In this document: positions 24,746 to 37,925 of the stretch, one piece after another | How positions within the stretch are numbered: position 1 is the stretch's first letter | How the letters are laid out: each line of letters begins with the position of its first letter | From: Apteryx mantelli | Taxonomy: Eukaryota; Chordata; Aves; Apterygiformes; Apterygidae | Assembly: GCF_036417845.1 (NCBI RefSeq) | Contig: NC_089980.1 | Span: forward strand, 111,997,169 to 112,061,168 | Length of the DNA stretch: 64,000 nucleotides | Direction: 5' to 3' | Program-made: the position numbers and the translations under genes | The notes under the pieces: generated by a model | The model's database searches: none | The model's input: only the letters and a program-made list of their open reading frames with translations | What the model was told of the DNA's origin: nothing

Positions 24746-27700
24746 ACGGTAGTGGTACTACCACCACTTCTTATCTGAATAACAGGCCAACTGTTTGTAC
24801 CCTATGAGGCAAGCATGATGCTTTAGGTGATGCTTTAGGTAGTTTCAGCACCTGAATCCCTCTTGCAGAGTAGCTGAAGGATATGAGAGGGTCAGAAGTC
24901 TGGGCAGTTTCTTTGGCTGCGTCCCTCATTCTCAGGTAGGCTGATGTTATCCATACCCTCCTAAGGCAGATAACTTTCAAAATTTATTGTATAGGAATGC
25001 AGATTCTTGACTGAATGTTATGAAATCCATCTCCAGAGGTAGCACCTACAAGTCAGATGCGGTTAAGCCTCATCAAAGTGCTCTTTTCAGAATTTGCCCA
25101 AACAAGAGAGTATCACTCACACTGGCTAAATACACATATGTTAAACTGTATTGGAGTATGAACTGTACAAGCTGGTGGGTGCAGAGGAATAACTAGAGAT
25201 CAGTCTTGGCCTGCGCTGTGCCTATATTGCTTTCCAAATTAATTTTTTTCTCATACCTGATATTTTGATATCCTGAATACATTAGAAAGGGTTCTTTAAC
25301 TGTCGGCCTGTCATAACCATTGGCTTGGTTTTGGCTTTCAGTGTGGATTAAACAGACTGTTTTTAGTAGCCTGGCACAAAATAAGGAGGTGCTCTAACAA
25401 CAGCAGTGGTTGACAGTAATAGGCAGAATAGAATGTGTAAACCCAAGGCATCTCTGTTTTGATAATTATCTTGTAAATTGACATTCCCAGTATAAACATG
25501 AGAGTTGAAATGTGAAAAAAATGAACAGTTTTAGATTTGTCCCTGAACAACAATCTTCAGGGGAACATGTTTCTCTAAAAATGTGTCTCTGTCTTAAAGG
25601 GCTAAGAACTTTGTCACCTTTCCTGTTGCCAACATCCTCCTTTATTCAAATTGTCTGAGTCACATAATTAACTAATTCAGAAGAGTTATAATCAGTCTGT
25701 ACTTAGCTTGAAGTTTGCAGCAGATGATCAGAAAGTCTTGTGTCCCTGAAAACATATTGATTATTTCTAACACCACTGATCTAATAAATATACATGAGCA
25801 CTAAAATCCTGATGTGTTACTGAAAATCACAGCCTGAAGGAATCTGTTAGAAATCTATTCTTCTTACCATGTCTGTAGGTTCTTTTTGGATATCTGTGTC
25901 TTATCTGGATATCTGGATATATGTATAGAGAGTTTTCTAAACTCTTTTTTAAGATAAGGCATGGACGATTTTATATGGGAACTGTCATATAACACATTGT
26001 AAAACTTCTTAAAGTTTAAAAAGTTTCAGTGTATCAAGAGGTCAGAAAGATAGGAGATTTGGGGAAAGGAATGTGTTAGTTTGTTTTCAATAAAGACAAA
26101 AGGAAGGGTCAGTGAGTAAGAATGCATACTAAAGCTACTAAAGAATTAAAAGGTGCAAAATTATAAATAAAATGATAATATTTAACACTAATACATTCTT
26201 AGTCCTAATGATTTTGTATATTTTATGTCCTTCGTGTGCATTGCAGCAATATATTTAATATTAAAAATAAAATTATTTTTGGTAAAACTATTTCACAAAA
26301 TCACATCTTGAGAATCATTCAATATTTAGGAGACAGTAGGAATGCTAAATAGCAGTAGAATCTGTCTTAAACAGCTTGTACAACCAAATGTAAACAAAAT
26401 AACAAACTTCAAACAATTGTAAAACTGAATTTGTTTGAATGTGTCAAGTAAACTAGCAAAAGTGAAATCAGCCATTGAAAGCACATCAAGACAGCCCCAA
26501 AAGAATTCACTAGAACTAAAAGTGACAGAGAATGTCAACAATTTCTTCACAGGAGCGAATGCTGTAAATAGCCAGAAATCCAAACCCGTAATGTTACTTA
26601 TTTATTTTTCTTAATTAGTGTTAATTAAACACAGAGTAAGAAGTTAAGACTTCTGTTTCCCAAAATATAGTCATAATGAAATATTTAGGTAACCTATCTT
26701 TCTGCCTAACGGAATTTTCTCTTGTTTTTATTGTTTGTTATTTGTGCCACAGAAGGATCCTGGAATAGCTCTTGCACACCATGATTTTGCAAAGTACAGT
26801 ACTAGCTCAAGCCACAGTGCTTTTTTTGTTTTTTTCCTTAAGCTGTAATTTAAAAGGTCTAACAGATACATTTCCAATCATGTAGCCATAGTGGAAAGGC
26901 TAAGAGCACATGCAAAAGGGAGCAAAGAGAGCAGCCTTCTTGTTCTCACTTCTCTAAAGTGAATACCATTGTTTGGTAGACCAGAAGAGGAAATTCAGAC
27001 TGTAGGTAATATTTTCACCCAATATCTTGTCCAAAAGCACTAACACAGTTAGCAGAGCTGAAGTCATTCTGCCAAAATACTATATATCCCAGATAATCAG
27101 ACACAGAATATATTCCTGTAGGCGTAATTGAATTCTGAAGTAAATACTTACTGTAGTATAAAATACACTTGGGCAGCATTTTCGTTGCAACACTTAATCC
27201 AGCTGAAATCTGTATGAGTGCCTCAGAATTCCCCCAAAGAGTATCATATTTGCAAAAATAGATTTGACAGATGTATGATAGGTCATGAAGCATTTAACAG
27301 ATATAACACCTTGAAAACATAATTACTTCCACAATGAAATGAATAAAAGAAAGGTGTGGATGCTTCAGGGAAATACATCTGAAATGCTACATGTTTTACT
27401 AAAGTACCTAAACAAGACTGATATTTCCAAGAAAAGAGAGGAAAAAAAAATCAGCACTGAGCATGCAGCTTTCAGAATACCAATTATTTCAATGTCATTA
27501 TAGCACTTTTAGGATATGGATTGGTAGAATTTTTTTAGTTGGATCCTAGAATTAATTCCTAATGCCAATGAAAATGATGCAAGTGGTTTATTTTCAAAAA
27601 CACTGCACTGCACCTCATTACAGGACAAAATACAAAAATTCTGAATAGGTTTTCAATTGTCAAATTGATTTAAGAACTAAAATGATTCTGGAACTTTTGG

Positions 27701-28880
27701 AATCACTTCTGTGATTCTGTGAACTTTTACTGTCTTTCTGAGATTTCAATATTTTGGAAGGCAGTGATTATAGAAATAATTGTTTCTATCTGATCACTCC
27801 AGGCAGTGTTTCCATCTTATTTACTGAACAGATTATAAACTATGAAAAGAATGATCAAGTACTAAAATATCTTAAAAAGATACATGTCTGATAAGACATC
27901 CCATCGAGCATATGCATATATTTGCTTGTGTCCAAAAAGAAACATTTTATTAATATATGGAACAGATTTTTTTCAGCATGGAAAACTGTAGAGCTTTTAT
28001 ATAATTACTGAAATTAAATGGTATAGTGTCTTTTTCCCATTTACACAATATCAAAATGCTTTAGTGCTAGGTATCTGATTTGCTTGGCCACTTATAGATT
28101 TTTCTTAAGCATGCAGTTTGTAAATCCCTTGACTCTGATTGCCTAATAATGGTTGTCAGCTAATCAGAATGGATTAATTTGCATTATTATTATATATTTC
28201 TTTTTCAATAGCCCTAAACTGAATGGACAAATCTCCGTACTCAGTGTGATGACTATAACCCTGAAGCTCTTGAGAATTCTCAAAAGTTTGCTAGCGACAG
28301 AGATGGTATTTCAGTTTCTCTCCTTCTTCCCTCTCTTCAACACAGGCAACCAGCCCCAGCTCAAACCAAGCAAATAGGAGAATTTACATGGAGGAGAAGG
28401 AAAACGTCTTTCCCTCCAGGCCTAGTTCTGCCTCAGTTAGAATCAATGGAAGTATTGCCAAGGATCTCAATAGAAGTAACACTCTCTAAACTTCCTTTCT
28501 TCCTGCAGGCCAATAAACTTCTTATCTGCACAATGCCTGCCACATATTTGTGCCCACAGTTAGACTAACTTAACACTGGGAAAAGTTACACACCCATAAA
28601 TTTTGAAAGAGTTTAATAGGGCTTTTAGACACACAGTCCTCCGTGAACCAGCAGAAGTTATGCAGCTGAAACCTCAGGTTCACTCTGGAAGTGTTATTGA
28701 GGTACCATTTTCTTGTATATTGTATGACTATTAGTAGATAAATGGGCTTTTATTTCAGAATAATGAATGTAAAATAGACATTGCCTGTTTTTAATATATG
28801 CTATTGAGTATCTGAATGAAACAGAACTGGTGGATGGAGGGCTTGCTCAGGGAAGAAGAGAAATATTACTGCTTATAATT
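24746..28880. other. non-coding stretch, small tandem duplication only
   Basis: A 12-bp unit, gatgctttaggt, is directly duplicated near 24819-24842. A tail-like tgtgattctgtga occurs at about 27709-27721 without any other CR1 sequence. No exon was recognised. Confidence 0.5.
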
Positions 28881-28952
28881 CAAACTTTGTCTTTGAGTGA
28901 CAAAGTTTGTGAGTGGTGTAAGCGACAAAGTTTGTGAGCATCTGTGAGTGGT
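28881..28952. repeat. hairpin and 25-bp tandem repeat cluster
   Basis: CAAACTTTGTC (28881-28891) and GACAAAGTTTG (28899-28909) are perfect reverse complements around a 7-bp loop. The right arm GACAAAGTTTGTGAG recurs 25 bp downstream at 28924-28938, and TGTGAGTGGT recurs at 28943-28952. Confidence 0.85.
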
Positions 28953-30289
28953 AGAGCTGGAAGGCTGATGTGTGTTTGGCTTTGTGGTCTATTACAGTTT
29001 TATTAATAATTTCAAATTTGGAAGAGGGGGAGAAAATATCCACAATATATATATATAATTACAGTATAGACAGTTTCAGGCTAGGCAGCTTTCCAGACTC
29101 TGGCCTACTAGTGTGCCTAGTGCTGACTTGAAAGGATTGTGTAGATGAGATTCTCGTTGGATGCAGTCTTTTCCGCCTAAAGGAAGAGAAAAAGGCACGT
29201 GTGACATAGTTATGGGATGATCACATTTGCCCATTAGGGACTGGACATCTATCTCTCTTTAAACAGAGCTACTGAACAGCCATCATTTACATTAAAACTC
29301 TCAGTCCTTTACCAACAGGTGACCTTGTGACCTTAGTTTAAATGCTTCATATCCCATTACTTTCCACCTGAGTCATCTACTTTCTTAATATCTTACACTA
29401 ATGCACTTTGGCATTGTCACACGTTTCTGGCTCCTATTCTGGAAAACATTTCTTTTTAGGACAACAATCAACTGTGTGCTTTATTTTAAGCATGTACTTA
29501 TCTCATGAAATTAAAGTGAAGCATACCATTACTGTTTGCTTTCTGTAGAAATAGACTGAACATATACTTATGTGCTTTTCAGTCTGAGACTGAAGGATGG
29601 GAGTTATTTTTTCCAGTCTATTTCAAACAGAAAAACTAATGTAATCATAAATGCATTGAAATTAAATACTAATAAAGGGTCTTCAGAAGAATGCATATAT
29701 TCATGTTCCCACTTAAAAAAAAGGTTTATTATACTAAGATATTTGAAGCATTCCAGCTTTCTAAAGCATTGCAATATGCTTTTGCAATGTCTTGTTACCC
29801 ATTACTGAATAGATTTAATTATACTTTCTCTGTAGTAGAATTACAGTTACAGATGTTTTTTTGCTACTGATTGGAATGTCAGTAATAATTTAATTAGCTA
29901 TTATGACAGTTTCCATGGCTTATATGTTAACAGTTAAATTCTCTCTGTAAACTAATTTTGAGAACAAATGTTTCTGTTCAAAACCTTTTACTGTGGAAAT
30001 GTTTCAAAGGTAGAAAAAGTTAATTATAAGGCTTTCCCCCCCAAATCCTCTGAAGGAGCAAGAACATTTTCCATGGAAATATGGTCAGTGACTGAAATGT
30101 CAAAGAGGCTTTAACTGTAGAACATTGAATAGTATATGGAAAGTATATGAAACTTAAACTACCTTACAATCTAAGTTAAACGCTGCTATTTATTTATATA
30201 ACTATAGTGACCCTCAGTGTGCAGAAGATATGCTTTTTACTGTGTGGTTTTCTTGTATGCAAGAACATTGAATGGCTGCATTATATTTA
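28953..30289. other. non-coding stretch, nothing recognised
   Basis: AT-rich sequence with an (AT)n run near 29046-29058. No coding signal was seen. Confidence 0.55.
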
Positions 30290-30545
30290 ATTAAAAGCAA
30301 TAGTGGGCCTACCCAGATGTTAAAAGGGCTTGATCTGAACAGTGTGTTGACATCAGATGAACAGGAGAGGCCACCTGCTAGCTCCACTTTTGGCTTTGTG
30401 GATGATTTGCATTCCTGCGGCCTGTTGCTCTGCATGATTGCTCTCAGCACTTCACAGCCCCCTGAACTGTTTAATATCATGGATACCTTCCAGCCGTGCA
30501 AGCTATCTCCTTTTGTAACATCAGTGCAAAAGAAAGAATGACCAC
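30290..30545. promoter_or_regulatory. candidate conserved non-coding element with octamer motif
   Basis: This is a locally GC-richer block inside AT-rich DNA. It is free of stops in one frame on each strand (89 codons on +, 122 codons on -), but neither translation looks like a protein family. It holds a perfect POU/octamer site, ATTTGCAT, at 30405-30412. An enhancer-like conserved element is a guess from composition and motif only. Confidence 0.25.
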
Positions 30546-32222
30546 TTGCATGATTTTGATGGGTAGAGCATGATGTTTTCACTTAATATATACCACATCA
30601 AAGAGGAGGAAATGCTTTTATACAAACTGGATTAAGATAAAAATTAATCCATTCTTGCCTAAGAGTGCTAACAGACCTTTTTTTTTCCTTTCTAGAAGAT
30701 AATGCTCATCATTTGAATCTGAGTACATTACAGTTCAGATTGTAAGTGGTATCCTTGCCTTTCCACACAGGCACAGAATGTTTCTAGTGTAAATATGTAA
30801 AATTAAAACAATTCACTAAAGGCATGTACTTACTTCCTGAATACTGAGAATCCCTTTAGTTGCTCAAGTGTATTCATGAAACCAAATACAGCTATTAGAC
30901 TGTACATATTGCATAAGGCTAGTGCAGTCCTGATTTCTATCAGCCTTTTAAAAATTATAAATATTTTTAAGTGAGAGAGAAGAAAAATGGAATCAAAAAG
31001 AAAAAAAAAACAAACCTGTATCTTCTAGTAAGTAATATCAAAAGACAAAAGAAAAACTTCAGATGCATGTTTCCATATATTGTCCTCTCTTGAGAATATA
31101 CTTGCTGCGTAAGACTCACTGAAAGATTTTATATGCTTCCCACTTGAAGGTTATGTTATAATGACTCAAGTAGTGGAAGGATACCATTATCTAAAAATAG
31201 TCATAGTTATTTTCCAGGTTCTTTCGTATTTGTTCTGTATTTATTTTTTCAGTGATAAGTTGACTTCATCCAGGAAGTTCACACTGATATTTCCTTGCAG
31301 TTTTTTAATTTTAGTATTAAATAATGTATTTAACAGTCATAAAAATACATTCTGTTATGGTGTGATAAAAAATAAATTCATTTTTTAAGTTCTAAATGCA
31401 AAAGCTAAAAGTTACTTTAACTTGTAGTAGACTGCTGAAAATTATGCTTGTTTTTATGTTTGACTTATCTTTTCCCTCACGCAGTATGACGATTTAAGGT
31501 ATAAGAAAGAAAAATACAATGTTAATGCACAGCAGATTTATACATAATTTGTGTGATAAATCAGTTTTATCTTGATATTAAGATATTTTTAAAATGTTGA
31601 ACATTATAAATCAACTTTTTGCTGTAACTGAACAACAATCTTTTTGCCAAGTTACTTACTTAAGAGCTAGGATAACTGAGATTAAAGCAGAATTTATACA
31701 CCTAAATGCCTCTTTAGAAACCTAACTCTAAAGTATAGGTTTTCTAGCACTAGTGGTATATAAAATTCCTATGAATTTAAGTTTATGACATCAAAGTTGC
31801 TCTTGTAACTCAAATTTTGCTTCTCAGCATATCCACACATGACTCTGTCTCAAAGCATAAAGAGGGTAGAGATTTTATTTGAAAGTCCAGCAGATAAAGT
31901 GCACCTAGCATGTATGAGAAGTATAGTTTCAATCCCATCTTTTGGCTAAAAGGATTTGAATCTAGCAGTGTTTCTCAAGCGCCTGACTTCAGAGGTTTCA
32001 GGGAATAGGAGCTGTCAGTTTTGGCTGATTAATGTTTTTTTACTGACTAATTAAATACTTACTAGTCAGTGACTGTGGTCAAGAAAGTCAGTGACTCCAT
32101 GCCCTGCCTATTAAAGTATTCAGAAGGATGGAGAGATAAAATTTCATTCTTTGTCTAAATAATGAAATACAGTTTGGAGAAAGTGGAGACACCTAACACA
32201 AGGTATTACCACAGGAAAAGCT
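30546..32222. other. non-coding stretch, nothing recognised
   Basis: AT-rich sequence with no exon. Around 31700-31740 a cctaaatgcctctttag / aaacctaactctaaag phrase resembles worn amniote SINE-body sequence, which is too little to call. Confidence 0.5.
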
Positions 32223-32330
32223 ATAGCCTGATGGCTAGCAAACTCCTTCAGCTAAATACAGGGTTCAGGTCTGCTCAGGCAGAATTTGAACCATAACCAC
32301 TAGATTAGTGGCTGAACAGAAGGTACTTGG
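32223..32330 (+). mobile_element. ancient tRNA-like SINE relic
   Basis: An A-box-like TAGCCTGATGG (32224-32234) is followed 27 bp later by a B-box-like GGTTCAGGTCT (32262-32272), the internal RNA polymerase III promoter layout of a tRNA-derived SINE head. Downstream, aatttgaaccataaccacta reads like an inverted tRNA-like second half, as seen in some old amniote SINE-type repeats. It is a fossil and no working tRNA can be folded from it by eye. Confidence 0.45.
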
Positions 32331-35300
32331 TTGCTTTGGCTTTTTTGCAAGAAAGAATTGCCCCAGTTTCAAGACTGTGAAATGCCATTGGCGAGAAGCA
32401 TCTCTACCCAATCTGCAACTAAGTATCCAAATCCTTACAAGGGATGAAGCTGAACACAACCTCCTATTTATAGCATTTGCTATTAACCACTTTTCTGATC
32501 CCAGGTCAACATCTCTGCTTTCTGTGAATCCCATTCTTGGGTCCCAGTTTCTGCCCTGGGATTGAATAGAAAATCTAATGTGTGGCTGTGAAATATCCTA
32601 GGGAGTTGCATTCTGGTGCTGAATATTCAAAATTGCAGTACTTGACTATTACTGCTTTTATTTTTTATTTATTTTTTTCTGAAGAAACAGTCCCAGCATT
32701 AGGGACTGTGCAGAGAAAAGATCAGGCTCCATAAACACTTACACTGGGACTCATACAAGTGTCTACAGACACACGAGGGGTTAGGCTGCACCTAGGACCA
32801 TCTGAAGTGATGTGGGGTGTCCAAGACATCTGCAGGAGGTTGACAGATATCACAGGACCTGCAGGAGACTCTTCTGGACTGGCAGCTAGGAGACTATGGC
32901 ATCTCAAATGGCAATGGGCACTTGTAAGCAGGCATGTAAGTTTAGGCAACTGAATCTCAGTCAGGGTGTTCAAGCTCCCATAATACTTGGTGGCTATCTA
33001 GTTGATGTAGCCTAGAGAATAAAGTAATTCACTTGATGCCTGGAGCTGGGACCTGCTCTTCCACTTTCACTGACTGTATTAACCAGGTCCTCACTGGCTG
33101 TCACTGGAGCTTATCTGCCTAGCATACACGTAGACAATTACATGTAGACACATAAATTTAGGTGTCTTAACCATGCACTGAATCTTATCATTAATTATGA
33201 TATTTTCCCGTACTTCCATTGTAATCAGTAAAACTATATGGATATAGAAAATACATTGCAACAAACACAAATGTTGTAAACCACCTATTTGTAAGGTGAC
33301 CAAGGAAGCCAGGTATTGCACACTCACATTTCTACAAAAACTACAATCGCTTATGTACATCTTCTCTATAGCATCATGGAAGTGTACAGAGAAGAGAACA
33401 TATTGATATTATTCCCCCAATGAGCGAGTTTGCAGCATCAGATTTAACTAAGAGCTGCTACAGCTCGTGTCCACCATGTTTATTCTGGAGAGGCCGTGCA
33501 GTCCCAGGAAAGCTGATGGCCTTGAAACTGGCGGCAAATTAAAGTTTAATATGTACTGCAATTTGTATCCGTTAGAATCCTGCATCACTTCCCCATAAAA
33601 ACTCTGTGTTAACTGCCATTACATCCAAGTATATGAAGTAAAAAATAGGTCCCAAGTGCCAAGTAAATGCTAAAAAAAATGTGGGAACCATCTCTAAAGG
33701 ACTGTATTTCTGTGAAAGGAAAGTTATTACTGTTGTTCTACAAGTGTTTTCCTTCACTAGAAAGCTGCTATAGAAAATGACAAAGAGTTTACCCTTTTGT
33801 TGAGTGCTCTGCAAATGCTGTATGCCTTCTCCAGATACAGCTTTGCAGATGGAAATGTTTGAGTAGAAGCAGAATGCTTTACTGAATTGTGACCTGCTGT
33901 AACATGAGTTTTCTTCTCAGCCTAATTCTCTCTGCTTTGCACTACTCAGGTGCTGCAGAACAGCTGTTGTGTTAGCTGACCTATGCAGATTTAGATTCTT
34001 CTGAGTGCCTGAATCCCCATGTAGTGTTGACAGAAAAGGACTGCAAAGCTGAGTACCACTCAGTTTTAGCCATGAAAAAGAGGAGTGGGGTTTCCCTGGA
34101 AAGGTGATGGTCCAGAGCATTCCTGCACTCCACTGATTCCTATACCTTTGTTTCTATATAGAAACTTGTGTAATTTTGAGGTAGAGCTAACTTCTAAATG
34201 GCTTCTGCTGAACCTCAAGAACACTGAAAATGACATAAAGGCATCTTTGCCAGCCATCCATGACAGAGGATTATGTTTAATCAGCCCCAAGGAATTTAAG
34301 TAAAAGGGAAGAAGATTATAAAAATTTCACTTTTAAAACAAATACTAGATTATCATCCCTTTGACCACATCACTGAGGCAGCTTTGTGATAATATCTCCA
34401 AATATATCCAAAACATGATAAGGAATTGGCAGTGTTTTTGTTTTCTTGTTACAGCAAATGGAGTGGTAAGGCATTAGGATAACTACTGCTAAGCATTGCT
34501 ATTGTATATATAAGGACAGGGTTGTGGGGCACCATGCTCTTTACTGCTTATCTTTGTCTATTTTTAAGCAAAGTGTTAATTGAGTGCAAATGTGTCTGAT
34601 TCTGTGATGTAAAGAACTGTTCTTTGTTGACAGTCCTTAGTTTCTTGATTGGTTGTTTGGTGTTGACCAGCTGTGGCCTTGAGTGATGAAACATCTTAAA
34701 ATATGAACTGCTTTCTTCAAAGTATGTATTTTGCCTTCAGTATGGTGAAGCAATCAAACACTTAAGCCTAGCTTACAGGAAGAGAACATCACTATAATAA
34801 GTACTGGGGGGCCTCAGTTCAAGGGAAGAGAGGATGCTGAGGAACGTTAAAAGCAGACACTGTTATCACTCCCTTTGAGTACTGAGTTTACCTTCACATG
34901 TAGCTGCTTCAGATCCTCCCTCTCTAACCTTGAAGAAAGCCCTTCACAACTCTGGTGACATAATTTAAGGAAGGTGTAACACTGGGACAGGACAGGAAGG
35001 GAATATCCCTATCTTCTCTTCCCACGATCTCTGAGTTACATTAACTTTTCTAAAAACATGCCTTCATGATAACAAACAACATTTTAAAAAATCTCTAGTT
35101 ATCTTCTTCCACCCTTAGAAAAGTGTCAAGGCAGTTTCATATAAGTTCCCATCTTTGGAAAATAAGAAAATATACTGCAATTCTTGAGTGATGTGTGTTG
35201 ACCACTTCTCCCCCTGCTAACTGTAGGGAATCAAGCATAGTTTCACTGATATTCTGATATGAGATTAATATCAGGATTGGATTTTTTCTTGAGGAAGAGC

Positions 35301-36062
35301 TTCTTTGTATCTTTCCGCAGTACAAAATCAAAAACCTCAGGACCTCCCTGCTTACATAACAACAAACTGGCCCCAAACCTACCCCCTGTCCCCCAAACAT
35401 GCACACTTAGGCACTGACCAAAAGCTCACTGGAGTTCCCTGGATCAGGCCAATGGGATGTTCACTCCAGCTGAGCTACTCAAAAGGGATGAGAATTCACT
35501 GGATCAAGCTCTGCTTAGGCACTTGTCCAATATGGTTAAAACAGCTCCCTCTCTCCCCCTCAGAATACAACTTCTTACTAGTGTTTTCTCTAACGTGTGT
35601 TTGTGAGGAGTGCCTCACAAGGCTTATTCTCCTTCCTTGAGAAATAAATATAACAATCATATTTATGGTACACACCAGCAGGGTTCTTGTTTCATAGCTC
35701 TTCTGGAGTAGTAGCTGCTTATTCCCATCTCTCAAACCAGCTCATTTAGCTTCATCTTGCTCCACTGGGAGAGACTGAAGCCTTTTGTGACTCCCTCCTT
35801 CTGAGAAGGTTTCCGTTCCCCCATTCTCCGAATTGAATTTCTTAGCTGGTGCAGGAGAAAAAGTTCTTTTCTCCTAGCTTAATCATTTTATCTGCTATCC
35901 TAACTCCCTGTCTTCTCTCCACAGAAAAGGTGGTGCCCTGCTATCATGTCTCTGTCACCAGTGCTCTACTAAGCTTCGCTGGTGTGGGAACAATGTACAC
36001 ATCAACAGCTGGAAACTGATTGTTATGGGAAGAAGTCAGGCCCAGCTGTTAACTCCCTGAGT
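32331..36062. other. non-coding stretch, nothing firm
   Basis: Both-strand open frames at 32265-32565 and 32722-32973 have no protein-like content. Bases 32930-33180 have scattered SINE-body-like phrases (taggtgtcttaaccatg). No splice-bounded exon was recognised. Confidence 0.5.
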
Positions 36063-36084
36063 CACACACACACACACACACACA
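36063..36084. repeat. (CA)n microsatellite
   Basis: Eleven CA units. Confidence 0.95.
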
Positions 36085-36799
36085 ATGATTTTTATAAAAA
36101 AAAGTCACTAGACTATTGCTTTTTTATTTGCAGTGATTACATGAGTTGGATACATTCAAATTTCAGTCTTTCTCATTCTCATACACATAACACATTTAGA
36201 TGAATATGTGAGGCTCCAGCTTGCATGAACCTATCTGGTAACTTGGTATCAATAATAAAGCTAGAAAAAGATAGGACTTGATACTTTTTTCTGCAAATCT
36301 TCAATTAGGAAGAAGACACTTAAGACGTTGCTTAGGTAGCTCACTTCAGATCATCATAACAGCTTTGCTTCTGCTATTGCTGGTGAGAGCCAGGAAATAC
36401 AATAATTCAGTAATCCAATGATGGGCATGAGGGTAAGCTATACCCAGGTTTCTTGCAACTGGTGATTGAAAAAGAATTAGAGAAGGACAGAGAAGGAAGG
36501 AAAAGGAAGAGAGGGTAGAAATGCAGTGTATTATTCCTTTTCCTTCCAAAATGAGCTCTGAAAAAAAAAGACTGTGATCTCGACCTATAGTGAAGAGCCT
36601 CGTCGGCCAAACTGAGGAACATTTCCTACCCTTAAGCTTCCTGTAATTTTTCAGCTAAATCAACACAGCAGAACACCACTGATTAAAGTAACCAGTACAC
36701 GATATTACCAATACTTTGTTTCTTAAGCTTGTTTCGAGGACGTCGGAAAAATGAATTTACCTAAGGATTTGAGGGTTTTTTTTTTTGGTTTGTTTGTTT

Positions 36800-37060
36800 C
36801 TGCCTGATCTATTAATGGATTATCATCTCCTCGGCCTGCGCTGGATGGAAGAAAGTTATTTGTGTGAGTGAAGCAAGCAGTACTGTGGTATGTGAGAAGG
36901 GAATCTTAGCTATGGTAGGGAGATGTGAGACAAGCACTGTAATTCCTTCCTGCTTACCCCCAGAGAGATCAGCAGCAGTAAGGTCAGCAACACTGTAAAC
37001 CTGCTTATGCAAATGCCTGCAATTAGGCCAGCTTGCCACAAAACAGGGCTATTTCTTTTT
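36800..37060. promoter_or_regulatory. candidate conserved non-coding element with octamer motif
   Basis: A block of raised complexity with a perfect octamer ATGCAAAT at 37007-37014, next to a caattagg homeodomain-type core. This is motif evidence only. No protein-coding reading is plausible. Confidence 0.25.
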
Positions 37061-37779
37061 AGACATCTGACATATCTCTGTAGAGATGGTAATTCATAAA
37101 GCTATAGTTCATAAAGATAAAAGAGTGATTTCCAAAATTTTTCAATAAACTTGAAGAATAGTTATACAGCAATTAGAGCTAGGCCCAGACCACAAAGTGA
37201 TTGTCTAAAGCATTAGTGATGTTACACTGTGGCTGGATATAGCTCTCATGAGATGTCTAAAAATCCGTGGAACTAGCAAAAGGGTTTTGATGATATTGGT
37301 TTTAGAGGGGTAGAAGGTTTATTTTTGTTTTTTCCTTTACACTGAGTTTGAAAAAAATGAGTTTAAAATTCTGTTATCAGAAAGAAATGTTATTCCTAAA
37401 CCACTTTGTTGTGGTTAATTACCCAACGGAAATACATTACCTTTGAGGATTAGGTTTTTTTTCCTCTGCTACTTATGTGTACATTAGCAGGTATCCTGAA
37501 TCTGGACTATCTCTTTTTGAAGCATGATTATGGTTATCTACAGTTGTGAAGCATTGAGCTCTTCAGAGTTAAGAAGGCAGAGCAAAGGTCAATGGAAGCT
37601 CAGCTCATGACTTTTTACTATCCGGCTTTTTCTTCAGCACGCAGTATGAGGAAGTCCAAGCTGTGGCATTTCAGTCTCTTGAACGTCTTTTGGCTTTCAC
37701 TTTGACTTGTATTTAAAACTGGATAACTGTTTTAAAGGGCATTTGAATTCAGTGTCCTTTGTAGCATACTGTTCTGCAT

Positions 37780-37925
37780 CTGTTTAAGAGGTGTTCCATG
37801 TGCTTTTGGCAGATGATACTTCCAGCCATTTTGAAATGTTTAAAAAGGCCAGCTTTCTGAACCGGCTGCTGCTGTATATGCTGTAATTAATATTCAGGCT
37901 TTTGAAGTTATGGCTTAAGTTCAAC
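37780..37925. promoter_or_regulatory. candidate conserved non-coding element
   Basis: A compact block with little simple sequence, an E-box-like cagatg near 37810 and a ctgtaattaatattc homeodomain-type core near 37882. Its character is like vertebrate conserved enhancers, but no conservation can be measured here. Confidence 0.22.

Noticed and set aside
27660..27725. Possible CR1 tail (tgtgattctgtga)
   Set aside because: Only the short tail-like phrase matches. No upstream CR1 sequence is visible.
32223..32275. Functional tRNA gene
   Set aside because: A and B box-like segments are present but diverged, and no cloverleaf can be drawn by eye.
32265..32565. Open frames on both strands near 32.4 kb
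   Set aside because: They overlap a SINE-like relic and the readings resemble no protein.
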